Source: Aspergillus flavus
Lineage: Eukaryota > Ascomycota > Eurotiomycetes > Eurotiales > Aspergillaceae
Direction of reading: 5' to 3'
Assembly: GCF_009017415.1 (NCBI RefSeq)
Contig: NC_092407.1
Location: 4,526,001 to 4,590,000 of the forward strand
Length of the DNA: 64,000 nucleotides
This document shows, one piece after another, positions 1 through 9,862 of the stretch (the first letter of the stretch is position 1; the number at the start of each line of letters is the position of its first letter). The notes under the pieces were generated by a model. That model was not told the DNA's origin. It saw only the letters and a list, made by a program, of their open reading frames with translations, and did no database searches. The translations under genes were made by a program, and so were the position numbers.

Positions 1-230
1 CCCACAGGTCTTGCTTGGGGATAAGGACCAGCTACTCGGATGAGGCGAGCATGAATTTGAACTTAACAAGGTGAAGGGACAGGATGTGCTTGGGTTGGGG
101 AAATCTTCATCAGCGAACGAAATCTCACCTACGGCCGAGACATTACGCCGATGCTTGTTCTGATTACTATCTTCGTGATTTCATTTGCAGCCTCTATGGC
201 TCCTGCGAGTCCTCCCACCGCCGCCCCTTA
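1..230 (+). other. possible 3' end of a gene entering from the left
   Basis: One frame reads without a stop from about position 75 to the TAG at about 230. It ends in a hydrophobic helix (MLVLITIFVISFAASMAP) and a Pro/Ala-rich tail. Possible splice signals lie upstream (an AG near 7, a GTGAAG near 71 and a CAG near 112). This could be the last exon of a membrane protein that starts outside the window, but no family is recognised and the call is weak. Confidence 0.2.
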
Positions 231-610
231 GCGCCAAGCGTGTCGATCAGCGTGAATCCACTTTCGTGGGCAATTGTTGGTTCCCTATTTGCTGCGTTTG
301 AGAGCAGACATGTATTCTCCCATAGTGGCTGTGGAGAGCTTGTGGAAGGTACATCCTTTCTCGACTTGGTATCTTCGTCCGACTACCTCGTATGCTATCA
401 TTCATTTTTGGCCCAGGCACCAAGTACCTGTGATGCTGGACGTGTTTGCATGCAAAGCCGGCATTTTGTTCTCCCAGATGATGGTCACAGAGAACCTTAG
501 AGTAAGGATCTACAGTGCCAAGAAGAGAAAGGTCATCATCACAGGGTGATTAAACACTTATCCAGTGCTTGTGAGCTAGGGGTTGAACTTGTCTAGGCGT
601 TGACGGGAAG

Positions 611-618
611 ATATAAAG
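611..618 (+). promoter_or_regulatory. TATA-like box of the dioxygenase gene
   Basis: ATATAAAG lies about 100 bp upstream of the ATG at 716 and is followed by a C/T-rich leader (CTTTTGCCATTCTCC) typical of fungal 5' untranslated regions. Inferred from position and motif only. Confidence 0.4.
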
Positions 619-715
619 ACTCATGTTGTCTCCTTCGCTGAAGACCAACAACGCCGGAAAGCCAGGGACAATCAACATTTCTTAGTTCACTTTTGCCATT
701 CTCCATCTTTCTGCC

Positions 716-1807
716 ATGCAATTAAAGAACGCGATTCATTTTACCGTCTTTGGATGCGCCATCCTAGCCCTTGCTCACCCCGGGCATCACGAGGAGCACG
801 ACCCAGCACCTGTGAGGGCATACAAGAGAGACGTCGGGCATGGACTGGCAAATTGTGCAGGCCAGCTAGAGGCCAGTGGTCTTCAAGCTCGTTCCGAAGC
901 GCGCCGTAAGGCAACAGTCCAGCTGCACCGCCGACAGTTGATCACCCGAGACACAGATGCCGTGCTGAACAAATCACATCAGGTGACCCGTCCTGTGTCG
1001 CCGTCCATGCCTCCCAATGAAATCTTCAAGGACACGACTCAGAAGGCTTGCATTCTTGGTCCAACTGCTGAGGGAGAAACCGGTCCATACTGGATCCCCG
1101 GCGAGCGAGTCCGATCTGAGATCCGCGAAGGGCAGCCCGGAGTACCGGTTATTCTCGAACAGCAGTATATTGACGTCGAAACGTGCCAGCCTATTCCGCG
1201 TCTCTATGCTGAACTCTGGGGCTGCAATGCAACCGGAGTTTACTCCGGCCTTGTTGCAGACGGCAATGGCAACTCCCATGACTTGAGCAATCGAAACCGC
1301 ACCTTTCTTCGTGGCATTCAGGAAACTGACATAGACGGTGTTGTCACCTTTGATACTCTCTTCCCGGGCCACTATGATGGACGCACCACGCATTACCATA
1401 ATATCGCCCATTTTGGCGCGAGACGTCTGCCAAACAACACCATTGCCGGTGGGACAGTAGGACACGTCGCTCAGATATTCTTGGACCAGGACCTCATTGA
1501 CCAAGTCGAATCAACCTATCCGTACAATACCAACAACATTCCCATCACGCTAAACTCGGTGGATCGGGTTGTCAGCCAGGAGACGGAGAACAGTAACTCT
1601 GACCCCATGCTCAACTACGCATTCCTTGGAGACAACATCGAAGATGGGCTCTTTGCCTGGATCACAGTGGCTGTCAACCTCTCGGCTGTGCACTATCCAT
1701 ATTACACCAACGTTTACACGGCCGAAGGAGCGGTGGAAGTGGAAGGCACGTCGGATGGAGACCCCAGGGCGATTGATGGCGGCCTTCCTCAGAGCTCTGC
1801 GGCATAG
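716..1807 (+). CDS. secreted intradiol ring-cleavage dioxygenase-like protein
   Basis: A single 363-residue exon. The first ~20 residues form a signal peptide (hydrophobic run FTVFGCAILALA, then HPGHHEEH), the arrangement typical of the extracellular intradiol dioxygenase-like proteins of Aspergillus. The mature part holds the family signature: ETGPYWIPGE near residue 123, a beta-sandwich stretch around PRLYAELWGCNATGVYSG, and a His/Tyr-rich GHYDGRTTHYHN near residue 222 where the non-haem iron ligands fall. Family members oxidise catechol-type aromatics; the secreted forms are suspected to act on lignin- or plant-phenolic-derived compounds, but the substrate cannot be read here. N-glycosylation sequons (NAT, NRT, NNT) fit secretion. 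No introns and no truncation. Family call strong, substrate unknown. Confidence 0.9.
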   Translation: MQLKNAIHFTVFGCAILALAHPGHHEEHDPAPVRAYKRDVGHGLANCAGQLEASGLQARSEARRKATVQLHRRQLITRDTDAVLNKSHQVTRPVSPSMPPNEIFKDTTQKACILGPTAEGETGPYWIPGERVRSEIREGQPGVPVILEQQYIDVETCQPIPRLYAELWGCNATGVYSGLVADGNGNSHDLSNRNRTFLRGIQETDIDGVVTFDTLFPGHYDGRTTHYHNIAHFGARRLPNNTIAGGTVGHVAQIFLDQDLIDQVESTYPYNTNNIPITLNSVDRVVSQETENSNSDPMLNYAFLGDNIEDGLFAWITVAVNLSAVHYPYYTNVYTAEGAVEVEGTSDGDPRAIDGGLPQSSAA

Positions 1808-2355
1808 GGTTATGTGTTAAAGGGCGGCACATCTTCTAGTATATAGTCGTATTTATCGCAATGCGAGTATGTGATGTTGGTAAACCATGAAGACAAGCCT
1901 GCCCTCATAATCGTAAAAATTACTGTATTTGGAAAACGGTAAATCGTACCTTTCCTGGCATATCTAGTTTTTCCAGCTTCCTCTTGCATTCGGCTTAGCA
2001 TTTTAGCCAAGGGGCTACTTGAGGCTGCATAGAACGCCGGTTGGATATATGAGAGGTGGATAAACCACCCCAAATCATATCTGCATATTCCCAATGGGAA
2101 CACCCCACCCCCCTAGGACAGGTTTAGGCAGTATTGTTTCCAACTGACAACCCTGTATTAACGAGTGTTAAACATTTGAAGAGAGAGCAAGAGGGAAGAA
2201 CGCCGTATGCTCCTCTCCATCTTATATGCATGAGCTGTAACCTTTCAACCACTTTGATCGCTTTTCTAACTGTTTCCCTAGATTATCCCATAGTCAAGGG
2301 CTCAGCCAACAACCATATTCCAGTCCATAACCTGTGAGATCCACCCAAATAAACC
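1808..2355. other. intergenic, convergent 3' ends
   Basis: Spacer between the dioxygenase gene (+) and the convergent Cys-rich surface-protein gene (-). It should hold both 3' untranslated regions. The short ORFs here have no recognisable domain or coding character, and no repeat or RNA gene is seen. Confidence 0.5.
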
Positions 2356-2811
2356 TCAAACAAACGGCTGCGCAATTCCACCAAACGCCACAAGCACCAG
2401 CATCAATACATCCATGGTAGCCAAACTCGAAGTCATCACACCATTCGATCCTATCGGGTCAAGCTTTTCATTTCCCGTTGCGCTTGCAGTCGCACTCGCA
2501 GTTCCCGTAGCCGTTGCATTCTCATTTGTATTACACCACACCTGTCCCGCCGCAGAGCCCTTAATCAGACACTCCGCTAGGTTGCCAATGGTTTGGTTCT
2601 GCGCGAGACAGTAGTAGTCGCAGTCCGAGTAGGAGATAACGCTGGCGGCGCCGCAGCAGTTCGTCATTAGGGTGTGGTAGGTGCTGTTCATGGGCATGGC
2701 GCATGCGGCATCTGTGGTTGGGATTTCGTAGAGCTTTGCGTGGCATGACGATGATGCTGCTGCTGCTGCTGCAGTGGTGGTGGTTGTTGTTGTTGTGGTG
2801 ATGGTGGACAT
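2356..2811 (-). CDS. small Ser/Thr-rich cysteine-containing surface protein, probably GPI- or membrane-anchored
   Basis: From the ATG at 2811 this encodes about 151 residues: a poly-Thr/poly-Ala N-terminus, a Cys-rich core (AKLYEIPTTDAACAMP, NCCGAASV, DCDYYCLAQNQTIGNLAECL), a Thr/Ala/Ser linker and a C-terminal hydrophobic segment (MDVLMLVLVAFGG) that could be a GPI signal or membrane anchor. The core resembles small conserved Aspergillus surface proteins of unknown function. An upstream in-frame ATG at 2910 would add 33 residues, but a TATA-like element at 2944-2953 lies only ~35-40 bp before it, so the transcript probably starts too close; the 2811 start is preferred. No classical signal peptide is seen from either ATG, which is odd for a surface protein. 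The family recognition is moderate. Confidence 0.65.
   Translation of the reverse strand: MSTITTTTTTTTTAAAAAASSSCHAKLYEIPTTDAACAMPMNSTYHTLMTNCCGAASVISYSDCDYYCLAQNQTIGNLAECLIKGSAAGQVWCNTNENATATGTASATASATGNEKLDPIGSNGVMTSSLATMDVLMLVLVAFGGIAQPFV
2751..2803. repeat. compound trinucleotide microsatellite inside the surface-protein gene
   Basis: A run of GCT-type triplets is followed directly by GGT/GTT-type triplets. On the minus strand these encode the poly-Ala and poly-Thr stretches at the N-terminus of the surface protein. Triplet unit size keeps the frame when the repeat changes length. Confidence 0.85.
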
Positions 2812-2943
2812 TTTGAACGGAATGATCGAGCCTGGACCTGGCGAAAGAAAGGTTTGGTTGTCTGGACTATGAGAGATGACACGTTTGGAGAAATCGTCCG
2901 CTGGTGACATTCATTGAGGCTCAGGACATGGTCTTGGTCTGGT

Positions 2944-2953
2944 ATTATATATG
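2944..2953 (-). promoter_or_regulatory. TATA-like box for the surface-protein gene
   Basis: The minus strand reads CATATATAAT about 135 bp upstream of the preferred ATG at 2811. It is the only TATA-like element in this upstream stretch and bears on the start choice. Confidence 0.4.
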
Positions 2954-4384
2954 CTTGGACCCGAGTTATATTCATGCCTAAAACTGGAAACTATGAATAG
3001 AGTGCTGAGTTCGCGGAAGTACAAGGAGTGAATTCACTCTGTATAGACCTATACCCCGGGAGTATGAGGCAGAATGAATGCCATGGCATGATTCGTAGGC
3101 CTCTCTCCACTTCGCTTAGATGCCTGGTGCAGTCTCTGTTGAGACTGGTCATTTAGTGTAAGCAAATGGACTACAGTAACTAACATTTATTTTTAACTCA
3201 CGAATTGAGGATGGGTGCTATGTGTTCTCGATGCAAGTATTCACTATCTGTTCTATTTTCATATTTCCGCTTCACCATCCGCAGCAGCATATTATTTTCG
3301 GCTGTGGGTAAGCAATGGCCCGTTATACACCCGCGATACACCCGCGATAAAACCCACATCAGCATCTAAGTCCGGGTTCGCCCGGCTTGCCGATAAGCGA
3401 TTTTAGGTCGGGCTTATGTTACTGTCTCAGAAAAGGCAACTATGGACTTATCCCGAGCAGCTAGAATCCCGAAAGTACTCTTTATTTTTGGATATACGTA
3501 GTCATGGTGGCAACGCTGTCGCACTGTGGCGGATAAATCCCCACTATGGATCTCCCCACAATGAGGGGACGACGCGTCTTCTGTGGTACGTAGTGCCATC
3601 TAGGTTTTTTTAACACCTTATTTTTTATTCTGTTGTCTTGCACTTCAGTAAAAAGAAAATCCAGAAAGAGTGATTCTGCGGTTTTCTGATCATGTTTCAG
3701 GCAAGATATAGAGCAATTAACGCTAGGAGCTGCACGTATAGACGGTATAGTTTATAAATAACCCTAAATTAGCTAGCACATAGCCTTCTCAATGATGTCT
3801 AAACACCGAGAATAATCCTTATGCAGTAAATGTCTAAATCATCGTACAAAAATTATTTTAGTATGCGAACGCTGGATTCCTTACTGGATTGTTGTTCAGG
3901 CTCTATGTACCGTTTCAGTTATACCTTGTCTCACTTCTATTCTTACCGAAACAGGTGCCGGCTGCCCGTTACCTGGTCTCCGTTGAACGGATAAGGATTT
4001 GTACGATGTTGCTCCCTAGAACCAGGGTAGATGAAAAATCCCAACTCCCGCTATAATTATCTTCAACTGCTTCAGAGGCTGTTGCCTAGAGGCGCTGGTC
4101 GCGCGGCCATGGCTCTAACACTAACCTACTAGTTTTTTAGAGACCACAGTTATCCTCGACGATTTTATTTTTAGATCTTGTGTATTTAGCAAGTCCACAC
4201 TCTAACTATCGAGTAGAACCAAAGCTTGAAGAGTAGGTTTAAAAGACCGTTGCACATCGTGGCTTTCTACCTTCGTCTCCCGCCGGGTCTAGTCTATCTT
4301 ACGTTCCGTTCTTGATAGCTAGAACTATCCTCACCTTTTGAGCAGGATTTGGTCTACCCTGGCGCTTCCTCTCCAAGCATCAAG
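2954..4384. other. AT-rich intergenic stretch with degenerate repeat-like segments
   Basis: About 1.4 kb without a supportable gene. Near 3319-3350 the unit ATACACCCGCG is repeated almost in tandem, followed by a GC-rich segment (CCGGGTTCGCCCGG) near 3371-3400; from ~3610 to 4320 the sequence is AT-rich and full of stops. This looks like eroded repeat DNA, but no transposon family or clear terminal repeats can be named. The last ~100 bp probably contain the promoter and leader of the chitin synthase gene. Confidence 0.4.
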
Positions 4385-7334
4385 ATGAGCAGCAGGCGCC
4401 CCAGCAGTTTAGCCAACACATCGTGCGACAGCGAGAGCAGCCACTGTCCCCCCTACCAGGAGGTTAGTATCGCTGGAAATATCTTCGTCATATTCTAACA
4501 ACGCCAGCAACACCCCTTCTACCAAGAAGAACCGGACGAGCAAGAGATATCGCTCCTGCAGGAGAACAGCTCCAGCCATTACAGCACGCCGTTCGCCGAT
4601 CCTGTCGCTGAATCGGATTCACACCGGCGATATACGCTTCATGATCCCGGCCCGACGGTCTTTGGCGCCCCGGAATATGAGCCGGTTCAATCAAGTGGAA
4701 TGAAGACCCGCGCAGGGCTGAATCGATACGGAACGAGGAAGATTAATCTAGTGAAGGGAGCTGTGCTGAGTGTCGACTATCCGGTTCCGAGCGCAATTCA
4801 GAATGCGATCCAGCCGGAGTACCGTGATGCTGAGGAGGGTTTCTCGGAGGAATTTACACATTTGCGATGTGGGTTGACCTCAGAAATTAAGAGAATGGTT
4901 CGGCTCATTGATGATCTTAATTAGATACGGCGGCGACGTGTGACCCCGACGAGTTTACCCTACGCAACGGATACAATCTTCGGCCTGCTATGTATAATCG
5001 GCATACCGAGTTGCTGATTGCTGTTACTTATTATAATGAGGATAAGGTTCTGACTTCACGTACTCTACATGGAGTAATGCAGAATATTCGGGATATTGTT
5101 AGGTTGAAAAAGTCGGAGTTTTGGAATAAGGGAGGCCCAGCGTGGCAGAAGATTGTTGTCTGTTTGATCTTCGATGGCATTGAGCCCTGTGATAAGAATA
5201 CGCTGGACGTACTAGCCACAATTGGGGTCTACCAGGACGGTATTATGAAGAAAGATGTAGACGGCCGAGAGACCGTCGCACATGTGGTGAGTTGGGGTTA
5301 ACTCCGTTGATCAGGACTGGTCATTTTGTTATATCTAGGCACTGACAGCAGTAGTTCGAATACACGACCCAATTGTCAGTCACTGCTACTCAGCAACTAG
5401 TCCGACCTCACAGTGACGAATCAACAAGCAACCTCCCGCCGGTTCAGTTCATATTCTGTCTAAAACAGAAGAACAGTAAAAAGATCAACTCGCATCGCTG
5501 GCTTCTGAACGCCTTCAGTCGAATACTAAATCCTGAAGTTATTGTCCTTCTAGACGCAGGCACAAAACCTGGCCCGAAGTCTCTGCTATCGCTGTGGGAG
5601 GCCTTCTATAATGACAAAACACTCGGTGGAGCGTGTGGTGAGATCCATGCAATGCTTGGCCCACGCTGGCAAAAGGTGAGCTGGGTGATTTCCACGCCTA
5701 TACTCACGGAGGCTAATTTCTAGGATCAGTGTTTAAACCCCCTTGTTGCTGCACAGAATTTTGAATATAAAATCTCTAATATCCTGGACAAGCCATTAGA
5801 AAGTGCTTTTGGCTATGTCAGTGTTCTGCCTGGTGCTTTCTCTGCCTACCGATACCGGGCTATTATGGGCCGTCCATTAGAGCAATATTTTCACGGTGAT
5901 CATACCTTATCAAAACGCCTTGGTAAGAAGGGTATTGAAGGTATGAATATCTTTAAAAAGAATATGTTTTTAGCGGAAGACCGCATCTTATGCTTTGAGC
6001 TAGTAGCCAAAGCTGGGTTTAAATGGCATTTGAGCTATGTAAAGGCAGCGAAGGGTGAGACTGATGTCCCTGAGGGAGCTGCTGAGTTTGTCGGTCAGCG
6101 ACGCCGCTGGCTAAATGGGTCGTTTGCGGCAGGCCTATACGCTATTATGCATTTTGGGCGTATTTATCGCAGTGGTCATAGTATCATTCGATTGTTTTTC
6201 TTGCATATTCAGATCCTTTACAATATCTGCCAGCTCATCATGACCTGGTTTTCTCTTGGTGCGTCCCAATACCCGCAGTTTGCATGTTAGACAGGGCTTG
6301 ATACTAACGTTTCAGACAGCGTCATACTGGCTAACAAGCTCGGTGATCATGGACCTAGTCGGTACCCCGAGCAGCCACAACAAAGAAAAAGGCTGGCCCT
6401 GGGGTAATGACGCTTCCCCGATAGTCAACACCTTTCTGAAATACGGGTACCTCTGGGTACTGATGCTCCAGTTCATGCTAGCCCTTGGTAACCGACCAAA
6501 AGGGTTAGTGCTCCTTCTTATAATATGATTGTCAGCAGCTTACGAAGTACCAGTGTTGTCACGCTCTACACGATCTCCTTCCTCTACTTCGCTCTCGTGC
6601 AGCTTTATGTTCTCATCCTCTCCTTCTACCTAGTGGTTGGTGTCTTTACCGGCGGTATGCTGGACTTCAACTTCGATGATGGTCTTGCTGCCTTTATACA
6701 GTCATTCTTCAGCTCCTCTGGAGGTGGTATCGTGCTTATTGCGCTAGTATCCACATACGGCATTTATATCATTGCCAGTATACTCTACCTTGACCCTTGG
6801 CATATCCTAACCAGTTCATGGGCATATTTCCTCGGCATGACAACAAGCATCAATGTGCTCATGGTCTACGCGTTCTGCAATTGGCACGATGTCTCCTGGG
6901 GCACAAAAGGATCTGACAAAGTAGATGCCTTACCGTCTGTAACGACTCAGAAAGACAACAATAAGAGGAATTTTATTGAGGAGCTCGATAAACCGCAAGC
7001 CGACATTGACAGCCAGTTTGAGGCTACCGTGAAACGCGCCTTAGCGCCATACGTTGAACCCGAAGAGGATGGAGGGAAAACCTTAGACGACTCATATAAG
7101 AATTTCCGGACCGGATTGGTGTGTCTTTGGGTCTTTAGTAACTTGCTCCTAGCGTTGATGATTACCGCTACGGGGGTGGATAAGATATGTTTGACGAATA
7201 CGTCGACGACCAGGACAACCTGGTTCTTCCAGATTATCTTGTGGATTACGGCGGGCTTGTCACTATTTCGGTTTATTGGGTCGTTGTACTTTCTTGGGCG
7301 AGCGGGTGTTCTCTGTTGTGTGTCCCGGCGTTGA
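4385..7334 (+). CDS. chitin synthase of the class I-III division (class I-like), seven exons
   Basis: Integral plasma-membrane glycosyltransferase that polymerises UDP-GlcNAc into cell-wall chitin. Model: exons 4385-4462, 4508-4868, 4925-5286, 5355-5675, 5724-6258, 6320-6503 and 6536-7334. They sum to 2640 nt (879 residues) and join in frame at GT-AG sites. Order: short hydrophilic N-terminus, the conserved chitin synthase N-domain ([38 protein letters not shown]), the GT2 core with [33 protein letters not shown] and the product-binding [11 protein letters not shown], then multiple membrane segments with [12 protein letters not shown]. Wording such as [18 protein letters not shown] and MDLVGTPSS is closest to class I enzymes as I remember them, but class cannot be fixed without alignment. 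Oddities: intron 6 is only 32-35 nt, and the gene sits in an AT-rich, repeat-like setting, suggesting an extra paralogue. No catalytic motif is visibly broken. Confidence 0.88.
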
Positions 7335-8064
7335 TTCTTTCTCGTTTGTACTATATTGTTTTGTTCCTATACTACTGATTGCCTCAGAAATGATACTTTA
7401 TTTTTCGACTGAGTGGTACCATACTTTTCCATCCTTTAAACAAGAGCAAACGGAGCTGAAGCAATTGGGAGAGAAACGCGCAGCTCGCGGTCTTGCGCAG
7501 CTACTTATTGGAATTTATCATTTGATACTTAAATTGATATTCTCACATCAATGGAAAGTGCTCAAACTTAATACGTGGTCATTCCAGACTTATTATGTTT
7601 TAAATGTATTATATTACAATTATAATTAAGAGCTTAAATTATCACTACTTCGTAAGCTATCCTACTCCAGAATAATAAAGAGTTATAGGACTACTTGGTA
7701 GCTGAATCAACTAGCCAGCCAGCCTAATTAGGGCTATTAAACCAGCCGGGATCCTACGCCTAACAATTAGCACTAATTTGCCCTCATCGGAAGATCTCCG
7801 CAAAGATATGCAACAACAATGCGGGGAATCCAAAACTTGAATGTCATTAGCTACAGCCTCCGATCCTTCGCACTTTTCTTATCAGAAGAACGGCTGATTG
7901 TCGGACAGTGCCGCCGAAGGAATAACCCGAAAGAGTATTAAAATGCATTGCCCAGTGTCTCTAAAGACCGAAATACTACTAGTACGTACAACATATTCAG
8001 AATATGATAGAGAGAACTTAAAGCCCTAAACATACCCTCCATCATAGTTGATTAGATACAAAAC
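7335..8064. other. AT-rich spacer between chitin synthase and deaminase-like gene
   Basis: The 3' flank of the chitin synthase is strongly AT-rich with many stops. Frames reading on past the stop at 7334 lack chitin synthase character. The last ~100 bp before 8065 are A/C-rich and likely form the leader of the next gene. Nothing else is recognised. Confidence 0.5.
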
Positions 8065-9174
8065 ATGAACGGCCTAGAAATAACCCCCTTCATAACCTCC
8101 CTTCCCAAAGTCGAACTCCACGTCCACATCGAAGGCACCCTAACACCAGCCCTCCGATGGAAACTCGCTCACAGAAACAACATCCCTCTCCGCTACCCCA
8201 CCTACGAAGCGCTCCTTAACTCGTACAAGATAACATATAATCACCGTCGCGAACTCAACGGCGACAATGGTGCGCCTACCTTCCTAGAAACCTATTACGA
8301 AGGCTGCCAAGTCCTCTGCACAGAAGATGATTTCTACGAACTAGCCATAGCATATTTCCAAAAGGCAAAGGACGTGAACGTGCGCTATGTCGAGCCGTTC
8401 TTCGATACTCAGGCTCATACTAAACGAGGCATTCCCGTTGAAGCTATCTTGAACGGGTTTCTCCGCGCGCAGCATGATGGAGCGAAGCAACTCGGAGTGA
8501 AAAGTAACTGGATCTTCTGTTTTCTGCGTGATCATCCAGTCAAGGAAGGATTGGAGGCGTTGCGCTCTGCGTTGCCTTGGGCTCGAACAAAAGATGGAAA
8601 GGGGAAGGGGTTATTTCATGCGGTCGGACTAGCGAGTAATGAGTATGATCGTCCTCCGGGACTCTTTGAAGAGGGGTTTCTGTTGGCCAAGGAGGTTGGT
8701 TTACATGTAACCATGCACTGTGATGTTGATCAGAAGGATGTGGTGGAGCATATGCATGAGGGTATTTTTGATGTTTGTGCGGGAGCTGGAGCGGATCGGA
8801 TTGATCATGGTCTCAATGCTACCGATGCTCCGGAGTTGATGGCTGCGTTGAAAGAGAAAAACATCGGGCTCACGCTTTGTCCGCATGCGTATCATCGCAG
8901 ACAGGCTACGGAGGTGCTTTTCCCTAAAATTAGGAAGTTGTGGGATGAGGGTGTTCGGTTCTGTATCAACAGCGATGATCCGACTTATATGCATGATGTT
9001 TGGATTGATGGGAATATGATGAAGGTGTATGAGTATTGCGGTTTTACGAAGTCAGAGATGGGCAAGCTCGTTCGGAATGCGGTTGAGATGAGCTGGGCAG
9101 ATGAGATTACGAAGACGGAGATCTTGGATGAGTTGGAAAGAGTACTGGGTGTTGAGGAGAAATTGATTAGTTAG
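8065..9174 (+). CDS. adenosine/adenine deaminase-family metal-dependent hydrolase
   Basis: A single 369-residue exon of the amidohydrolase superfamily, adenosine/AMP deaminase branch; family members replace the amino group of a purine or related ring with a carbonyl oxygen using Zn. Visible motifs: the metal-binding HVH at residues 19-21 (LHVHIEGTL), YVEPFFDTQAH near 108-118, His218, RIDHG with His248 and NSDDP with Asp304/305. Length and order fit fungal adenine deaminases (Aah1/NadA type). Oddity: these enzymes normally carry HAGE with a catalytic Glu three residues after the third metal ligand; here the stretch is HCDVD, so Glu is absent. The substrate may therefore not be adenine or adenosine. 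The convergent neighbour is a Rieske oxygenase. Family call strong, activity uncertain. Confidence 0.9.
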   Translation: MNGLEITPFITSLPKVELHVHIEGTLTPALRWKLAHRNNIPLRYPTYEALLNSYKITYNHRRELNGDNGAPTFLETYYEGCQVLCTEDDFYELAIAYFQKAKDVNVRYVEPFFDTQAHTKRGIPVEAILNGFLRAQHDGAKQLGVKSNWIFCFLRDHPVKEGLEALRSALPWARTKDGKGKGLFHAVGLASNEYDRPPGLFEEGFLLAKEVGLHVTMHCDVDQKDVVEHMHEGIFDVCAGAGADRIDHGLNATDAPELMAALKEKNIGLTLCPHAYHRRQATEVLFPKIRKLWDEGVRFCINSDDPTYMHDVWIDGNMMKVYEYCGFTKSEMGKLVRNAVEMSWADEITKTEILDELERVLGVEEKLIS

Positions 9175-9862
9175 CAGAGCGTTCAGTATGCTCTAAGGCA
9201 TGTCAAGCAGCTCTGTTGAAGGAGATGATGATAGCTCATGCATTCACGAAATTAAGAACAAGTGCACCTAACACGAGTGATTATACCCAATAGAGAGTCT
9301 GTCCATCAGATGACATAGCGCGAGGCACTCAGGCTCCAACGAGGGCCGTATAAACCCCCCACCTCTGTTTCCCCTCCTTTCATTTCTCATCCCTCATCAA
9401 GTCTCTTGTCTTCCTCATCATTATCATCTCCCCGGTGGTAAGTCTGGTATTGACTGTATTGATTACCTCAGATAATTCTAGATTGATGGTTAGATCGACT
9501 TAACGCAGACGGTGCGAGTGACATCGTGCTAGTCATTGTTCTCTTGATGGCATTCCTGGCCACGGCTTCTCATTCTAATACATTTCCCTCTAAATTCGAG
9601 AAAGGTTGCTGTACTATAGCCCCATTGTTGAGGTCTTACATCATCCTTCGTTCCCCAGTCATGTCAACAGGTAAGCTATTGCCCACTTCTGCACGTATAC
9701 AAGTAACCGGACTGATTTACCCTTAAGGTGCCTCATAAGTCTTGAAAGCATTCAAATTCATTATTCGTATACGTACAAGTACTCCAAGGGTTGACCTAAA
9801 CACTGTCGATATGAACGACATTCAAATCCCATAACTCAATACACTCTCCGTTCGGCTACCTC
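9175..9862. other. intergenic between convergent deaminase and Rieske genes, with a promoter-like block
   Basis: Although flanked by convergent genes, this spacer holds a promoter-like block: GTATAAAC near 9350, then ~80 bp of C/T-rich leader-like sequence (9356-9435) and a GTAAGT at 9438. A following frame could encode about 66 residues starting with a hydrophobic run (9526-9726), but its composition is unconvincing. It may be a small unrecognised transcript or a decayed gene. Confidence 0.3.

Noticed and set aside
974..1504. 176-codon minus-strand frame under the dioxygenase gene
   Set aside because: It is antisense to a clear coding exon and has no recognisable domain.
3319..3400. Possible hAT-type transposon end (GC-rich CCGGGTTCGCCCGG with tandem ATACACCCGCG)
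   Set aside because: No partner inverted repeat, target duplication or transposase fragment was found nearby.
7276..7629. Frame continuing after the chitin synthase stop
   Set aside because: It overlaps the last exon in another frame. The membrane-like region is only T-rich DNA, and the regular frame ends normally at 7334.
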